Origin: Chamaelirium japonicum
Taxonomy: Eukaryota; Streptophyta; Magnoliopsida; Liliales; Melanthiaceae
Length of the DNA: 64,000 nucleotides
NCBI GenBank assembly: GCA_947650365.1
Contig: CANTAL010000026.1
Span: forward strand, 930,001-994,000
Direction of reading: 5' to 3'
This document shows, one piece after another, positions 10,135 to 24,800 of the stretch; the stretch's first letter is position 1; every line of letters begins with the position of its first letter. The notes under the pieces were generated by a model. It was not told where the DNA came from, made no database searches, and saw nothing but the letters and a program-made list of their open reading frames with translations. The translations under genes were made by a program, and so were the position numbers.

Positions 10135-13100
10135 GATTCAATCTAATTCATTCTAATTCATTCGCACGAATGTTTCTAATTCATTCGCAAGATCCATTCT
10201 AATTCATTCGTACGATCCATTCTAATTCATTCGCACGATCCATTCTTATTCATTCATGCGATCCATTCTAATTCATTCGCACAATCCATTCTAATTCATT
10301 CGTACGATCCATTCTAATTCATTCGTATGATCCATTCTAACTCATTCGGTGGATCCATTCTAATTTATTCGTACGATCCATTCTAATTTATTTGCACAAA
10401 TATACGATCCATTCTAATTCATTAGCACAAATATATCCATTCTAATTCATTCGTACGATCCATTCTAATTCATTCTTATGATCTATTCTAATTCATTCGC
10501 ACAAATGTATCCATTCTAATTCATTCGTTCGATCTATTCTAATTCATTTGCATAAATATATCCATTCTAATTCATTCGTTCGATCCATTCTAATTCATTC
10601 GCACGATCCATTCTAATTCATTCGCACAAATGTATCCATTCTAATTTATTCGTACAATCCATTCAAATTCATTCGCATGATCCATTCTAATTCATTCGTA
10701 CGATCCATTCTAATTCATTTGTACGATTCATTCTAATTTATTCGCACGAATGTATCCTTTCTAATTTATTCGTACGATCCATTCTAATTCATTTGCATGA
10801 ATGTAACCATTCTAATTCATTCGTACGATCCACTCGTACGATCCATTCAAATTCATTCGCAAGAATGTATCCATTCTAATTCATTCGCACGATCAATTCT
10901 AATTCATTCGTACGATCCATTCTAATTTATTAATACAATCCATTCTAATTCATTCGTACAATCCATTCTAATTTATTCGTACAAATGTATCCATTCTAAT
11001 TCATTCGCACGATCCATTCTAATTCATTCGCACGATCCATTCTAATTCATTCGTACGATCCATTCTAATTCATTCGCACGAATGTATCCATTCTAATGCA
11101 TTCATACGATTCATTCTAATTCATTCGCATGATCCATTCTAATTCATTCGTACGATCCATTCTTATTCATTCATATGATCCATTCTAATTCATTCGCACA
11201 ATCCATTCTAATTCATTCGTATGATCTATTCTAATTCATTCGTACAATCCATTCTAATTCATTCGTACGATCCATTCTAATTCATTCGCACTACCATTCT
11301 AATTCATTCGTACGATCCATTCTAATTCATTCGTACAAATGTATCCATTCTAATTTATTCGTACGATCTCATTCGTACGAATGTATCCATTCTAATTCAT
11401 TCACACAATCCAATCTAATTCAAACGTACGATCCTTTCTAATTCATTCACATGATATATTCTAATTCATTCGTATGATCCATTCTAATTCATTCGTACGA
11501 TCCATTCTTATTAATTCGTACGATCCATTCTAATTCATTCGCACGATACATTCTAATTCATTCGCACGATCCATTCTAATTCATTCGTATGATCCATTCT
11601 AATTCATTCGTACGATCCATTCTAATTCATTTGTATAAATGTATCCATTCTAATTCATTCGTACGATCCATTCCAATTCATTCGTATGATCCATTCTAAT
11701 TCATTCTTGCAATCTATTCTAATTCATTCATACGATCCATTCTAACTCTTTCATACGATCCATTCTAATTCATTCGCATGAATGTATGTATCCATTCTAG
11801 TTCATTCGCACGAATGTATCCATTCTAATTCATTCGTACGATCTATTCTAATTCAATCGCTAGATCCATTCTAATTCATTCGTACGATCCATTATAATTC
11901 ATTCGTACGATCCATTCTAATTCATTCGTACGATCCATTCAAATTCATTCGTACGATCCATTCTAATTCATTCGCACAAATTTATCCATTCTAATTGATT
12001 CGTACGATCCATTCTAATTCATTCACACGATCCATTCTATTTCATTCGTACGATCGCTTCTAATTCATTCGCACGATCCATTCTAATTCATTCGTACGAT
12101 CCATTCTAATTCATTCGCATGAATGTATCCGTTCTAATGCATTCGTACGATTCATTCTAATTCATTCGTACGATCCATTCTAATTCATTCGTCCGATCGA
12201 TTCTAATTCATTCGCACGAATGTATCCATTCTAATTCATTCGTACAATCCATTCTAATTCATTCACATGATCCATTCTAATTCATTCGTATGATCCATTC
12301 TAATTCATTCCTACGATCTATTCTAATTCATTCGCTCGAATGTATCCATTCTAATTCATTTGTTCGATCCATTCTAATTCATTCGTACGATCCATTCAAA
12401 TTCATTCGCATGATCCATTCTTCGTACGATCCATTCTAATTCATTCTCACGAATGTAACCTTTCTAATTCATTTGTATGATCCATTCTAATCCATTCGTA
12501 CGATCCATTCTAATCCATTCGTACGATCCATTCTAATTCATTCTCACAAATGTAACCTTTCTAATTCATTTGTACGATCCATTCTAATTAATTCGTACGA
12601 TCCATTCTAATCCATTCGTACGATCCATTCTAATTCATTCGCACGAATGTAACCATTCTAATTCATTCGTACGATCCATTATAATTCATTCCTATGATCC
12701 ATTCTAATTCATTCGCACGAATGTATCCATTCTAATTCATTTGCACGATCCATTCTAATTCATTCCTATGATCCATTCTAATTCATTCGTACGATCCATT
12801 CTAATTCATTCGCTCGAATGTATCTATTCTAATTCATTCGTAGGATCCATTCTAATTCATTCTCACGAATGTAACCTTTCTAATTCATTTGTATGTATCC
12901 ATTCTAATTCATTCGTACGATCCATTCTAATTCATTCGCACGATCCATTCTAATTCATTCGTACAATCCATTCTAATTCATTCGCACGATCCATTCTAAT
13001 TCATTCGTACAATCCATTCTAATTCATTCGCACGAATGTATCCATTCTAATGCATTCATACGATTCATTCTAATTCATTCGCACGATCCATTATAATACA

Positions 13101-13564
13101 TTCGTACGATCCATTCTAATTCAGTCGTCCGATCCATTCTAATTCATTCGCACGAATGTATCCATTCTAATTCATTCGTACAATCCATTCTAATTCCTTC
13201 GCACGATCCATTCTAATTCATTCGTATGATCCATTCTAATTCATTCCTACGATCTATTCTAATTCATTCGCTCGAATGTATCCATTCTAATTCATTCGTT
13301 CGATCCATTCTAATTCATTCGTACGATCCATTCAAATTCATTCGCATGATCCATTCTAATTCATTTGTACGATCCATTCTAATTCATTCTTACGAATGTA
13401 ACCTTTCTAATTAATTTGTATGATCCATTCTAATTCATTCGTACGATCCATTCTAATCCATTCGTACGATCCATTCTAATTCATTCGTACGATCCATTCT
13501 AATTCATTCGCTCGAATGTATCCATTCTAATTCATTCGTACGATCCATTCCAATTCGTTCATAC
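10135..13564 (-). repeat. satellite block, minus form, 3.4 kb
   Basis: A long minus-form run. Its variant order, such as the doubled GAATGTATGTATCC near 11786, matches 20376-23751 and 32558-35934. Open frames here are caused by loss of the TAA in TTCTAATTC and are not genes. Confidence 0.9.
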
Positions 13565-15711
13565 AAATGAATTAGAATGGATCGTACGAATGAATTAGAA
13601 TGGATTGTTCGAATGAAATAGAATGAATCGTATGAATAAATAAGAATGGATCGTACGAATGAATTAGAATGGATCGTGCGAATGAATTAGAATGAATCGT
13701 ACGAATGCATTAGAATGGATCGTACGAATGAATTAGAATGTATCGTACGAACCATTCTAATTCATTCGTCCGATCCATTCTAATTCATTCGTGCGAATGA
13801 ATTAGAAAGGATACATTCGAGCGAATGAATTAGAACGCATTGTACGAATGAATTAGAATGGATCATGCGAATGAATTAAAATGGATCGTACAAATGAATT
13901 AGAATGGATCGTGCGAATGAATTAGAATGGATCGTACGAACGAATTAGAATGGATCGTATGAATGAATTAGAATGGATCGTACGAATGGATCATGCGAAT
14001 GAATTAGAATGGATCGTAGGAATGAATTAGAATGGATCGTACGAATGACTTAGAATGAATTAGAATGGATCGTACGAATGAATTAGAATGGATCGTGCGA
14101 ATGAATTAAAATGGATACATTTGTACGAATGAATTAGAATGGATCGTACGAATGAATTTGAATGGATCATGCGAATGAATTAGAATGGATCGTGCGAATG
14201 AATTAGAATGGATCGTACGAACGAATTAGAATGGATCGCATGAACGAATTAGAATGGATCGTACGAATGTATTAGAATGGATACATTCGAGCGAATGAAT
14301 TAGAATGGATCGTACGAATGAATTAGAATGGATCATAGGAATGAATTAGAATGGATCGTACGAATGCATTAGAATGGATCGTATGAATGAATAAGAATGG
14401 ATCGTACGAATGAACTAGAATGGATTGTGCGAATGAATTAGAATGGATCGTATGAATGAATAAGAATGGATCGTACGAATGAATTAGAATGGATCGTGCG
14501 AATGAATTAGAATGAATCGTACGAATGCATTATAATGGATCGTACGAATGAATTAGAATGAATCGTACGATCCATTCTAATTCATTCGTCCGATCCATTC
14601 TAATTCATTCGCACGAATGTATCCATTCTAATTCATTCGTACAATCCATTCTAATTTATTCGCATGATCCATTCTAATTCATTCGTATGATCCATTCTAA
14701 CTCATTCGGTGGATCCATTCTAATTCATTCATACGATCCATTCTAATTCATTCGCACTATCCATTCTAATTCATTCGCACGATCCATTCTAATTCATTCG
14801 TATGATCCATTCTAATCCAATCGTACGATCCATTCTAATTCATTCGTACGATCCATTCTAATTCATTCTCACAAATGCAACCATTCTAATTCATTCGTAC
14901 GATCCATTCTAATTCATTCCTACGATCCATTCTAATTCATTCGTACAATCCATTCAAATTCATTCGCATGATTCATTCTAATTCATTCGTACGATCCATT
15001 CTAATTCATTCTCACGAATGTAACCTTTCTAATTCATTTGTATGATCCTTTCTAATTCATTCGTACGATCCATTCTAATCCATTCGTACGATCCATTCTA
15101 GATCATTCGTACGATCCATTCTAATTCATTCTCACAAACGTAACCTTTCTCATTCATTTGTACGATCCATTCTAATCCATTTGTACGATCCATTCTAATT
15201 CATTCGCACGAATGTAACCATTCTAATTCATTCCTACGATCCATTCTAATTCATTCGCACGAATGGATCCATTCTAATTCATTAATACGATCCATTCTAA
15301 TTCATTCGCTTGAATGTATCTATTCTAATTCATTCGTACGATCCATTCTAATTCGTTCATACGATCCATTCTAATTTGTTCATACGATCCATTCTAAGTC
15401 GTTCGTACGATCTATTCTAATTCGTTCGTACGATCCATTCTAATTCATTCGTATGATCCATTCTAATTCATTCCTATGATCTATTCTAATTCATTCTCAC
15501 AAATGTAACCTTTCTAATTCATTTGTACGATCCATTCTAATTCATTCGTACGATCCATTCTAATCCATTCGTATGATCCATTCTAATCCATTCGTACGAT
15601 CCGTTCTAATTCATTCGCACGAATGTAACCATTCTAATTCATTCGTACGATCCATTCTAATTCATTCTCACAAATGTAACCTTTCTAATTCATTTGTACG
15701 ATTCATTCGTA
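13565..15711. repeat. satellite with four short orientation blocks
   Basis: Plus 13565-13747, minus to 13791, plus to 14567, minus to 15711. The 44-base minus insert at 13748-13791 is absent from the matching regions near 23900 and 36080. No gene. Confidence 0.88.
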
Positions 15712-18700
15712 TATTCATGCAAATAAATTAGAATGGATCGTACGAATGAATTAGAATGGATCGTACGAATGGATTAGAATGGATCGTACGAATGAATTAG
15801 AATGGATCGTACAAATGAATTAGAATGGATCATTCGAATGAATTAGAATGGATCGTACGAATGGATTAGAATGGATCGTACGAATGGATTAGAACGCATT
15901 GTACGAATGAATTAGAATGGATCGTACGAATGGATTAGAATGGATCGCACGAATGAATTAGAATGGATCGTACGAATGAATTAGAATGGATACATTCGAG
16001 CAAATGAATTAGAATGGATCGTGCAAATGAATTAGAATGGATACATTCGTGCGAATGAATTAGAATGGATCGTAGGAATGAATTAGAATGGATCGTACGA
16101 ATGAATTAGAATGGTTACATTCGTGTGAATGAATTAGAATGGATCGTACGAATGGATTAGAATGGATCGTACGAATGGATTAGAAGAGATCGTACGAATG
16201 AATTAGAATGGATCGTACAAATGAATTATAAAGGTTACATTTGTGAGAATGAATTAGAATGGATCGTACGAATGAATTAGAATGGATCGTACGAATAAAT
16301 TAGAATGGATACATTCATGCAAATGAATTAGAATGGATCGTACGAATGAATTAGAATGGATCATACGAATGAATTAGAATGGATCGTACGAATGAATTAG
16401 AATGGATCATATGAATGAATTAGAATGGTTACATTCGTGCGAATGAATTAGAATGGATCGTACGAATGGATTAGAATGGATCGTACGAATGGATTAGAAC
16501 GCATTGTACGAATGAATTAGAATAGATACATTTGTGCGAATGAATTAGATTGCATCGTACGAATGAATTTGAATGGATTGTACAAATGAATTAGAATGGA
16601 TCGTACGAATGAATTAGAATGGATCATGCGAATGAATTAGAATAGATCGTACGAATGAATTAGAATGGATCGTACGAATAAATTAGAATGGATCGTGCGA
16701 ATGAATTAGAATGGATCGTACGAATGAAATAGAATGGATCCACCGAATGAGTTAGAATGGATCATATGAATGAATTAGAATGGATCGTACGAATGAATTA
16801 GAATGGATTGTGCGAATGAATTAGAATGGATACATTCATGCGAATGAATTAGAATGGAATGTAAGAATGAATTAGAACGGATCGTACTAATGAATTAGAA
16901 TGGATCCATTCATACAAATGAATTAGATTGGATCATACGAATGAATTAGAATGGATCGAGCGAATAAATTAGAATTGATCGTACAAATGAATTAGAATGG
17001 AATGTATGAATGAATTAGAATGGATCGTACGAATGAATCTGAATGGATCGTATGAATGAATTAGAATGGATCGTACGAATGAATTAGAATGGATACATTC
17101 GAGCGAATGAATTAGAATGGATCGTACGAATGAATTAGAATGGATCATAGGAATGAATTAGAATGGATTGTGCAAATGAATTAGAATGCATACATTCGTG
17201 CGAATGAATTAGAATGGATCGTAGGAATGAATTAGAATGGATCGTACGAATGAATTAGAATGGTTACATTCGTGCGAATGAATTAGAATGGATCGTACGA
17301 ATGGATTAGAATGAATCGTACGAATGGATTAGAATGGATCGTACGAATGAATTAGAATGGATCGTACAAATGAATTAGAAAGGTTACATTTGTGAGAATG
17401 AATTAGAATGGATCGTACGAATGAATTAGAATGGATCGTACGAATAAATTAGAATGGATACATTCATGCAAATGAATTAGAATGGATCGTACGAATGAAT
17501 TAGAATGGATCATACGAATGAATTAGAATGGATCGTACGAATGAATTAGAATGGATCATATGAATGAATTAGAATGGTTACATTCGTGTGAATGAATTAG
17601 AATGGATCGTACGAATGGATTAGAATGGATCGTACGAATGGATTAGAACGCATTGTACGAATGAATTAGAATAGATACATTTGTGCGAATGAATTAGATT
17701 GCATCGTACGAATGAATTCGAATGGATTGTACGAATGAATTAGAATGGATCATACGAATGAATTAGAATGGATCATGCGAATGAATTAGAATAGATCGTA
17801 CGAATGAATTAGAATGGATCGTATGAATAAATAAGAGTGGATCATGCGAATGAATTAGAATGGATCGTACGAATGAATTAGAATGGATCATGCGAATGAA
17901 TTAGAATAGATCGTACGAATGAATTAGAATGGATCGTACGAATAAATTAGAATGGATCGTGCGAATGAATTAGAATGGATCGTACGAATGAAATTGAATG
18001 GATCCACCGAATGAGTTAGAATGGATCATATGAATGAATTAGAATGGATCGTACGAATGAATTAGAATGGATTGTGCGAATGAATTAGAATGGATACATT
18101 CATGCGAATGAATTAGAATGGAATGTAAGAATGAATTAGAACGGATCGTACTAATGAATTAAAATGGATCCATTCGTACAAATGAATTAGAATGGATCGT
18201 ACGAATGAATTAGAATGGATCGAGCGAATAAATTAGAATTGATCGTACGAATGAATTAGAATGGAATGTATGAATGAATTAGAATGGATCGTGCGAATGA
18301 ATTAGAATGGATCGTATGAATGAATTAGAATGGATCGTACGAATGAATTAGAATGGTTACATTCGTGCGAATGAATTAGAATGGATCGAACGAATGGATT
18401 AGAATGGATCGTACGAATGGATTAGAATGGATCGTACGAATGAATTAGAATGGATCGTACAAATGAATTAGAAAGGTTACATTTGTGAGAATGAATTAGA
18501 ATGGATCGTACGAATGAATTAGAATGGATCGTACGAATGGATAAGAATGGATCGTACGAATGGATTAGAATGGATCGTACGAATGAATTAGAATGGATCA
18601 TACAAATGAATTAGAAAGGTTACATTCGTGAGAATGAATTAGAATGGATCGTACGAATGAATTAGAATGGATCATAGGAATGAATTAGAATGGATTGTAC

Positions 18701-18808
18701 GAATGAATTAGAATGGTTACATTCGTGCGAATGAATTAGAATGGATCGTACGAATGGATTAGAATGGATCGTACGAATGGATTAGAATGGATCGTACAAA
18801 TGAATTAA
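15712..18808 (+). repeat. satellite block, plus form, with 1.15-kb higher-order repeat
   Basis: Two successive composites run from about 15990 to 18355 with a measured offset of 1149 bases (TACATTCATGCAAATG near 16311 and 17460). The second composite carries about five extra 23-bp units near 17830-17930. Marker variants in each are AACGCATTGTACG, TTGCATCGTACG, GGATCCACCGAATGAG and a GGAATGTAAGAATG unit. No gene. Confidence 0.87.
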
Positions 18809-21800
18809 AAAGGTTACATTTGTGAGAATGAATTAGAAAGGATCGTACGAATGGATTAGAATGGATCGTACGAATGGATTAGAATGGATCGTACGAATGA
18901 ATTAGAATGAATCAAACAAATGAATTAGAAAGGTTACATTCGTGAGAATGAATTAGAATGGATCGTACGAATGAATTAGAATGGATCATGCGAATGAATT
19001 TGAATGGATCGTACGAATGAATTAGAATGGATCGAACGAATGAATTAGAATGGATACATTCGAGCGAATGAATTAGAATAGATCGTAGGAATGAATTAGA
19101 ATGGATCATATGAATGAATTAGAATGGATCGTACGAACGAATTAGAATGGATCGTACGAACGAATTAGAATGGATGTTATGAACGAATTAGAATGGATCG
19201 TACGAATGAATTAGAATGGATACATTCGAGCGAATGAATTAGAATGGATCGTACGAATGAATTAGAATGGATCATAGGAATAAATTAGAATGGATCGTGC
19301 AAATGAATTAGAATGGATACATTTGTGCGAATGAATTAGAATGGATCGTGCGAATGAATTAGAATGGATCAGACGAATGAATTAGAATGGATATATTTGA
19401 ACGAATAAATTAGAATGGATCATACGAATGAATTAGAATGGATCGTACGAATGAATTAGAATGGATCATACGAATGAATTAAAATGGATATATTCGAGCG
19501 AATGAATTAGAATAGATCGTAGGAATGAATTAGAATGGATCGTACGAATGAATTAGAATGTAACCTTTCTAATTAGAATAGATCGTACGATCCATTCTAA
19601 TTCATTCTCACAAATGTAACCTTTCTAATTCATTTGTACGATCCATTCTAATTCATTCGTACGATCCATTCTAATCCATTCGTACGATCCATTCTAATCC
19701 ATTCGTACGATCCATTCTAATTCATTCACACGAATGTAACCATTCTAATTCTCATTCATTCGTACGATCCATTCTAATTCATTCGCACTATCCATTCTAA
19801 TCCATTCGTACGATCCATTCTAATTCATTCGTTCGATCATTCGTTAGATACATTTGTACGAATGAATTAGAATGGATCGTACGAATGAATTAGAATGGAT
19901 CGTACGAATGAATTACAATGGATAGTGCGAATGAATTAGAATGGATCGTACGAATGAATTAGAATTAGAATAGTTATATTCGTGCGAATGAATTAGAATG
20001 GATCATATGAATGGATTAGAATGGATCGTATGAATGGATTAGAATGAATCGTACGAATGAATTAGAATGGATCGTACAAATGAATTAGAAAGGTTACATT
20101 TGTGAGAATGAATTAGAATGGATCGTACGAATGGATTAGAATGGATCGTACGAATGGATTAGAATGGATCGTACGAATGGATTAGATTGGATCGTACGAA
20201 TGAATTAGAATGGATCATACAAATGAATTAGAAAGGTTACTTTCGTGAGAATGAATTAGAATGGATCGTGCGAATGAATTAGAATGGATACATTTGTGTG
20301 AATGAATTAGAATGGATCGTATATTCATGCAAATAAATTAGAATGGATCGTACAAATGAATTAGAATGGATCTACTTCATTCGTACGATCCATTCTAATT
20401 CATTCGTACGATCCATTCTAATTCATTCGTATGATCCATTCTAACTCATTCGGTGGATCCATTCTAATTTATTCGTACGATCCATTCTAATTTATTTGCA
20501 CGAATATACGATCCATTCTAATTCATTAGCACAAATGTATCCATTCTAATTCATTCGTACGATCCATTCTAATTCATTCTTATGATCTATTCAAATTCAT
20601 TCGCACAAATATATTCATTCTAATTCATTCGTTCGATCCATTCTAATTCATTTGCATAAATATATCCATTCTAATTCATTCGTACGATCCATTCTAATTC
20701 ATTTGCACGATCCATTCTAATTCATTCGCACAAATGTATCCATTCTAATTTATTCGTACAATCCATTCTAATTCATTCGCATGATCCATTCTAATTCATT
20801 CGTACGATCCATTCTAATTCATTTGTACGATCCATTCTAATTTATTCGCACGAATGTATCCTTTCTAATTTATTCGTACGATCCATTCTAATTCATTTGC
20901 ACGAATGTAACCTTTCTAATTCATTCGTACGATCCACTCGTACGATCCATTCAAATTCATTCGCAAGAATGTATCCATTCTAATTCATTCGCACGATCAA
21001 TTCTAATTCATTCGTACGATCCATTCTAATTTATTAATACAATCCATTCTAATTCATTCGTACAATCCATTCTAATTTATTCGTACAAATGTATCCATTC
21101 TAATTCATTCGTACGATCCATTCTAATTCATTCGTACGATTCATTCAAATTCATTCGCATGATCCATTCTAATTCATTCGTACGATCCATTCTAATTCAT
21201 TCGCACGAATGTATCCATTCTAATGCATTCATACGATTCATTCTAATTCATTCACACGATCCATTCTAATTCATTCGTACGATCCATTCTTATTCATTCA
21301 TACGATCCATTCTAATTCATTCGCACAATCCATTCTAATTCATTCGTACGATCTATTCTAATTCATTCGTACAATCCATTCTAATTCATTCGTACGATCC
21401 ATTCTAATTCATTCGCACTATCCAATCTAATTCATTCGTACGATCCATTCTAATTCATTCGTACGATCCATTCTAATTCATTCGTACAAATGTATCCATT
21501 CTAATTTATTCGTACGATCCATTCTAATTCATTCATACGATCTATTCTAATTCATTCGCACGAATGTATCCATTCTAATTCATTCGCACAATCCAATCTA
21601 ATTCAAACGTACGATCCATTCTAATTCATTCACATGATATATTCTAATTCATTCGTATGATCCATTCTAATTCATTCGTACGATCCATTCTAATTCATTC
21701 GCACGATCCATTCTAATTCATTCGCACGATCCATTCTAATTCATTCGTACGATCCATTCTAATTCATTTGCATAAATGCATCCATTCTAATTCATTCGGA

Positions 21801-24800
21801 CGATCCATTCTAATTCATTCGTATGATCCATTCTAATTCATTCATGCAATCCATTCTAATTCATTCATACGATCCATTCTAACTCATTCATACGACCCAT
21901 TCTAATTCATTCGCATGAATGTATGTATCCATTCTAGTTCATTCGCACGAATGTATCCATTCTAATTCATTCGTACGATCTATTCTAATTCAATCGCAAG
22001 ATCCATTCTAATTCATTCGTACAATCCATTATAATTCATTCGTACGATCCATTCTAATTCATTCGTACGATCTATTCAAATTCATTCGTACAAATGTATC
22101 CATTCTAATTCATTCGTACGATCCATTCTAATTCATTCGTACGATCCATTCTAATTCATTCGCACAAATGTATCCATTCTAATTGATTCGTACGATCCAT
22201 TCTAATTCATTCACACGATCTATTCTAATTCATTCGTACGATCCATTCTAATTCATTCGCACGATCCATTCTAATTCATTCGTACAATCCATTTTAATTC
22301 ATTCGCACGAATGTATCCATTTCTAATGCATTCGTACGATTCATTCTAATTCATTCGTACGATCCATTCTAATTCATTCGTACGATCCATTCTAATTCAT
22401 TTGTCCGATCGATTCTAATTCATTCGCACGAATGTATCCATTCTAATTCATTCATACAATCCATTCTTATTCATTCGGATGATCCATTCTAATTCATTCG
22501 TATGATCCATTCTAATTCATTCCTACGATCTATTCTAATTCATTCGCTCGAATATATCCATTCTAATTCATTTGTTCGATCCATTCTAATTCATTCGTAC
22601 GATCCATTCAAACTCATTCGCATGATCCATTCTTCATACGATCCATTCTAATTCATTCTCACGAATGTAACCTTTCTAATTCATTCGTACGATCCATTCT
22701 AATCCATTCGTACGATCCATTCTAATTCATTCTCACAAATGTAACCTTTCTAATTCATTTGTACGATCCATTCTAATTCATTCGTACTATCCATTCTAAT
22801 CCATTCGTACGATCCATTCTAATTCATTCGCACGAATGTAACCATTCTAATTCATTCGTATGATCCATTATAATTCATTCCTATGATCCATTCTAATTCA
22901 TTCGCACGAATGTATCCATTCTAATTCATTTGCACGATCCATTCTAATTCATTCCTATGATCCATTCTAATTCATTCGTACGATCCATTCTAATTCATTC
23001 ACTCGAATGTATCCATTCTAATTCATTCGTACGATCCATTCTAATTCATTCTCACGAATGTAACCTTTCTAATTCATTTGTATGTATCCATTCTAATTCA
23101 TTCATACGATCCATTCTTATTCATTCGCACGATCCATTCTAATTCATTCGTACGATTCATTCTAATTCATTCGCACGATCCATTCTAATTCATTCATACG
23201 ATCCATTCTAATTCATTCGCACGAATGCATCCATTCTAATGCATTCGTACGATTCATTCAAATTCATTCGCACGATCCATTATAATTCGTTCGTACGATC
23301 CATTCTAATTCATTCGTCCGATCCATTCTAATTCATTCGCACGAATGTATCCATTCTAATTCTTTCGTACAATCCATTCTAATTCATTCGCACGATCCAT
23401 TCTAATTCATTGTATGATCCATTCTAATTCATTCCTACGATCTATTCTAATTCATTCGCTCGAATGTATCCTTTCTAATTCATTCGTTCGATCCATTCTA
23501 ATTCATTCGTACGATCCATTCAAATTCATTCGCATGATCCATTCTAATTCATTTGTACGATCCATTCTAATTCATTCTCACGAATGTAACCTTTCTAATT
23601 AATTTGTATGATCCATTGTAATTCATTCGTACGATCCATTCTAATCCATTCGTACGATCCATTCTAATTCATTCGTACGATCCATTCTAATTCATTCGCT
23701 CGAATGTATCCATTCTAATTCATTCGTACGATCCATTCCAATTCGTTCATACGAATGAATTAGAATGGATCGTACGAATGAATTAGAATGGATTGTTCGA
23801 ATGAAATAGAATGGATCGTATGAATGAATAAGAATGGATCGTACGAATGAATTAGAATGGATCGTGCGAATGAATTAGAATGAATCGTACGAATGCATTA
23901 GAATGGATCATGCGAATGAATTAAAATGGATCGTACAAATGAATTAGAATGGATCGTGCGAATGAATTAGAATGGATCGTACGAACGAATTAGAATGGAT
24001 CGTATGAATGAATTAGAATCGATCGTACGAATGGATTAGAATGGATCGTACGAATGGATCATGCGAATGAATTAGAATGGATCGTAGGAATGAATTAGAA
24101 TGGATCGTACGAATGAATTAGAATGAATTAGAATGGATCGTGCGAATGAATTAAAATGGATACATTTGTACGAATGAATTAGAATGGATCGTACGAATGA
24201 ATTAGAATGGATCTTGCGAAGGAATTAGAATGGATCGTACGAACGAATTAGAATGGATCGTATGAACGAATTAGAATGGATCGTACGAATGAATTAGAAT
24301 GGATACATTCGAGCGAATGAATTAGAATGGATCGTACGAATGAATTAGAATGGATCATAGGAATGAATTAGAATGGATCGTACGAATGAATTAGAATGGA
24401 TCGTACGAATGCATTAGAATGGATCGTATGAATGAATAAGAATGGATCGTACGAATGAATTAGAATGGATTGTGCGAATGAATTTGAATGGATTGCATAA
24501 ATGAATAAGAATGGATCGTACGAATGAATTAGAATGGATCGTGCGAATGAATTAGAATGAATCGTACGAATGCATTAGAATGGATCGTTCGAATGAATTA
24601 GAATGAATCGTACGATCCATTCTAATTCATTCGTCCGATCCATTCTAATTCATTCGCACGAATGTATCCATTCTAATTCATTCGTACAATCCATTCTAAT
24701 TCATTCGCACGATCCATTCTAATTCATTCGTATGATCCATTCTAACTCATTCGGTGGATCCATTCTAATTCATTCATACGATCCATTCTAATTCATTCGC

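Larger units (their letters stand above)
6900..16260. repeat. diverged copy of the large satellite block (copy 0)
   Basis: The order and orientation of switches at 9230, 9500, 10135, 13565, 14568 and 15712 repeats at 19585, 19852, 20376, 23752, 24612 and 25660. The offset drifts from about 10355 to 9948 through gains and losses of units. Unit variants also match in order, but many bases differ, so this copy is older than the 12.18-kb duplication. Ends are approximate. Confidence 0.8.
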
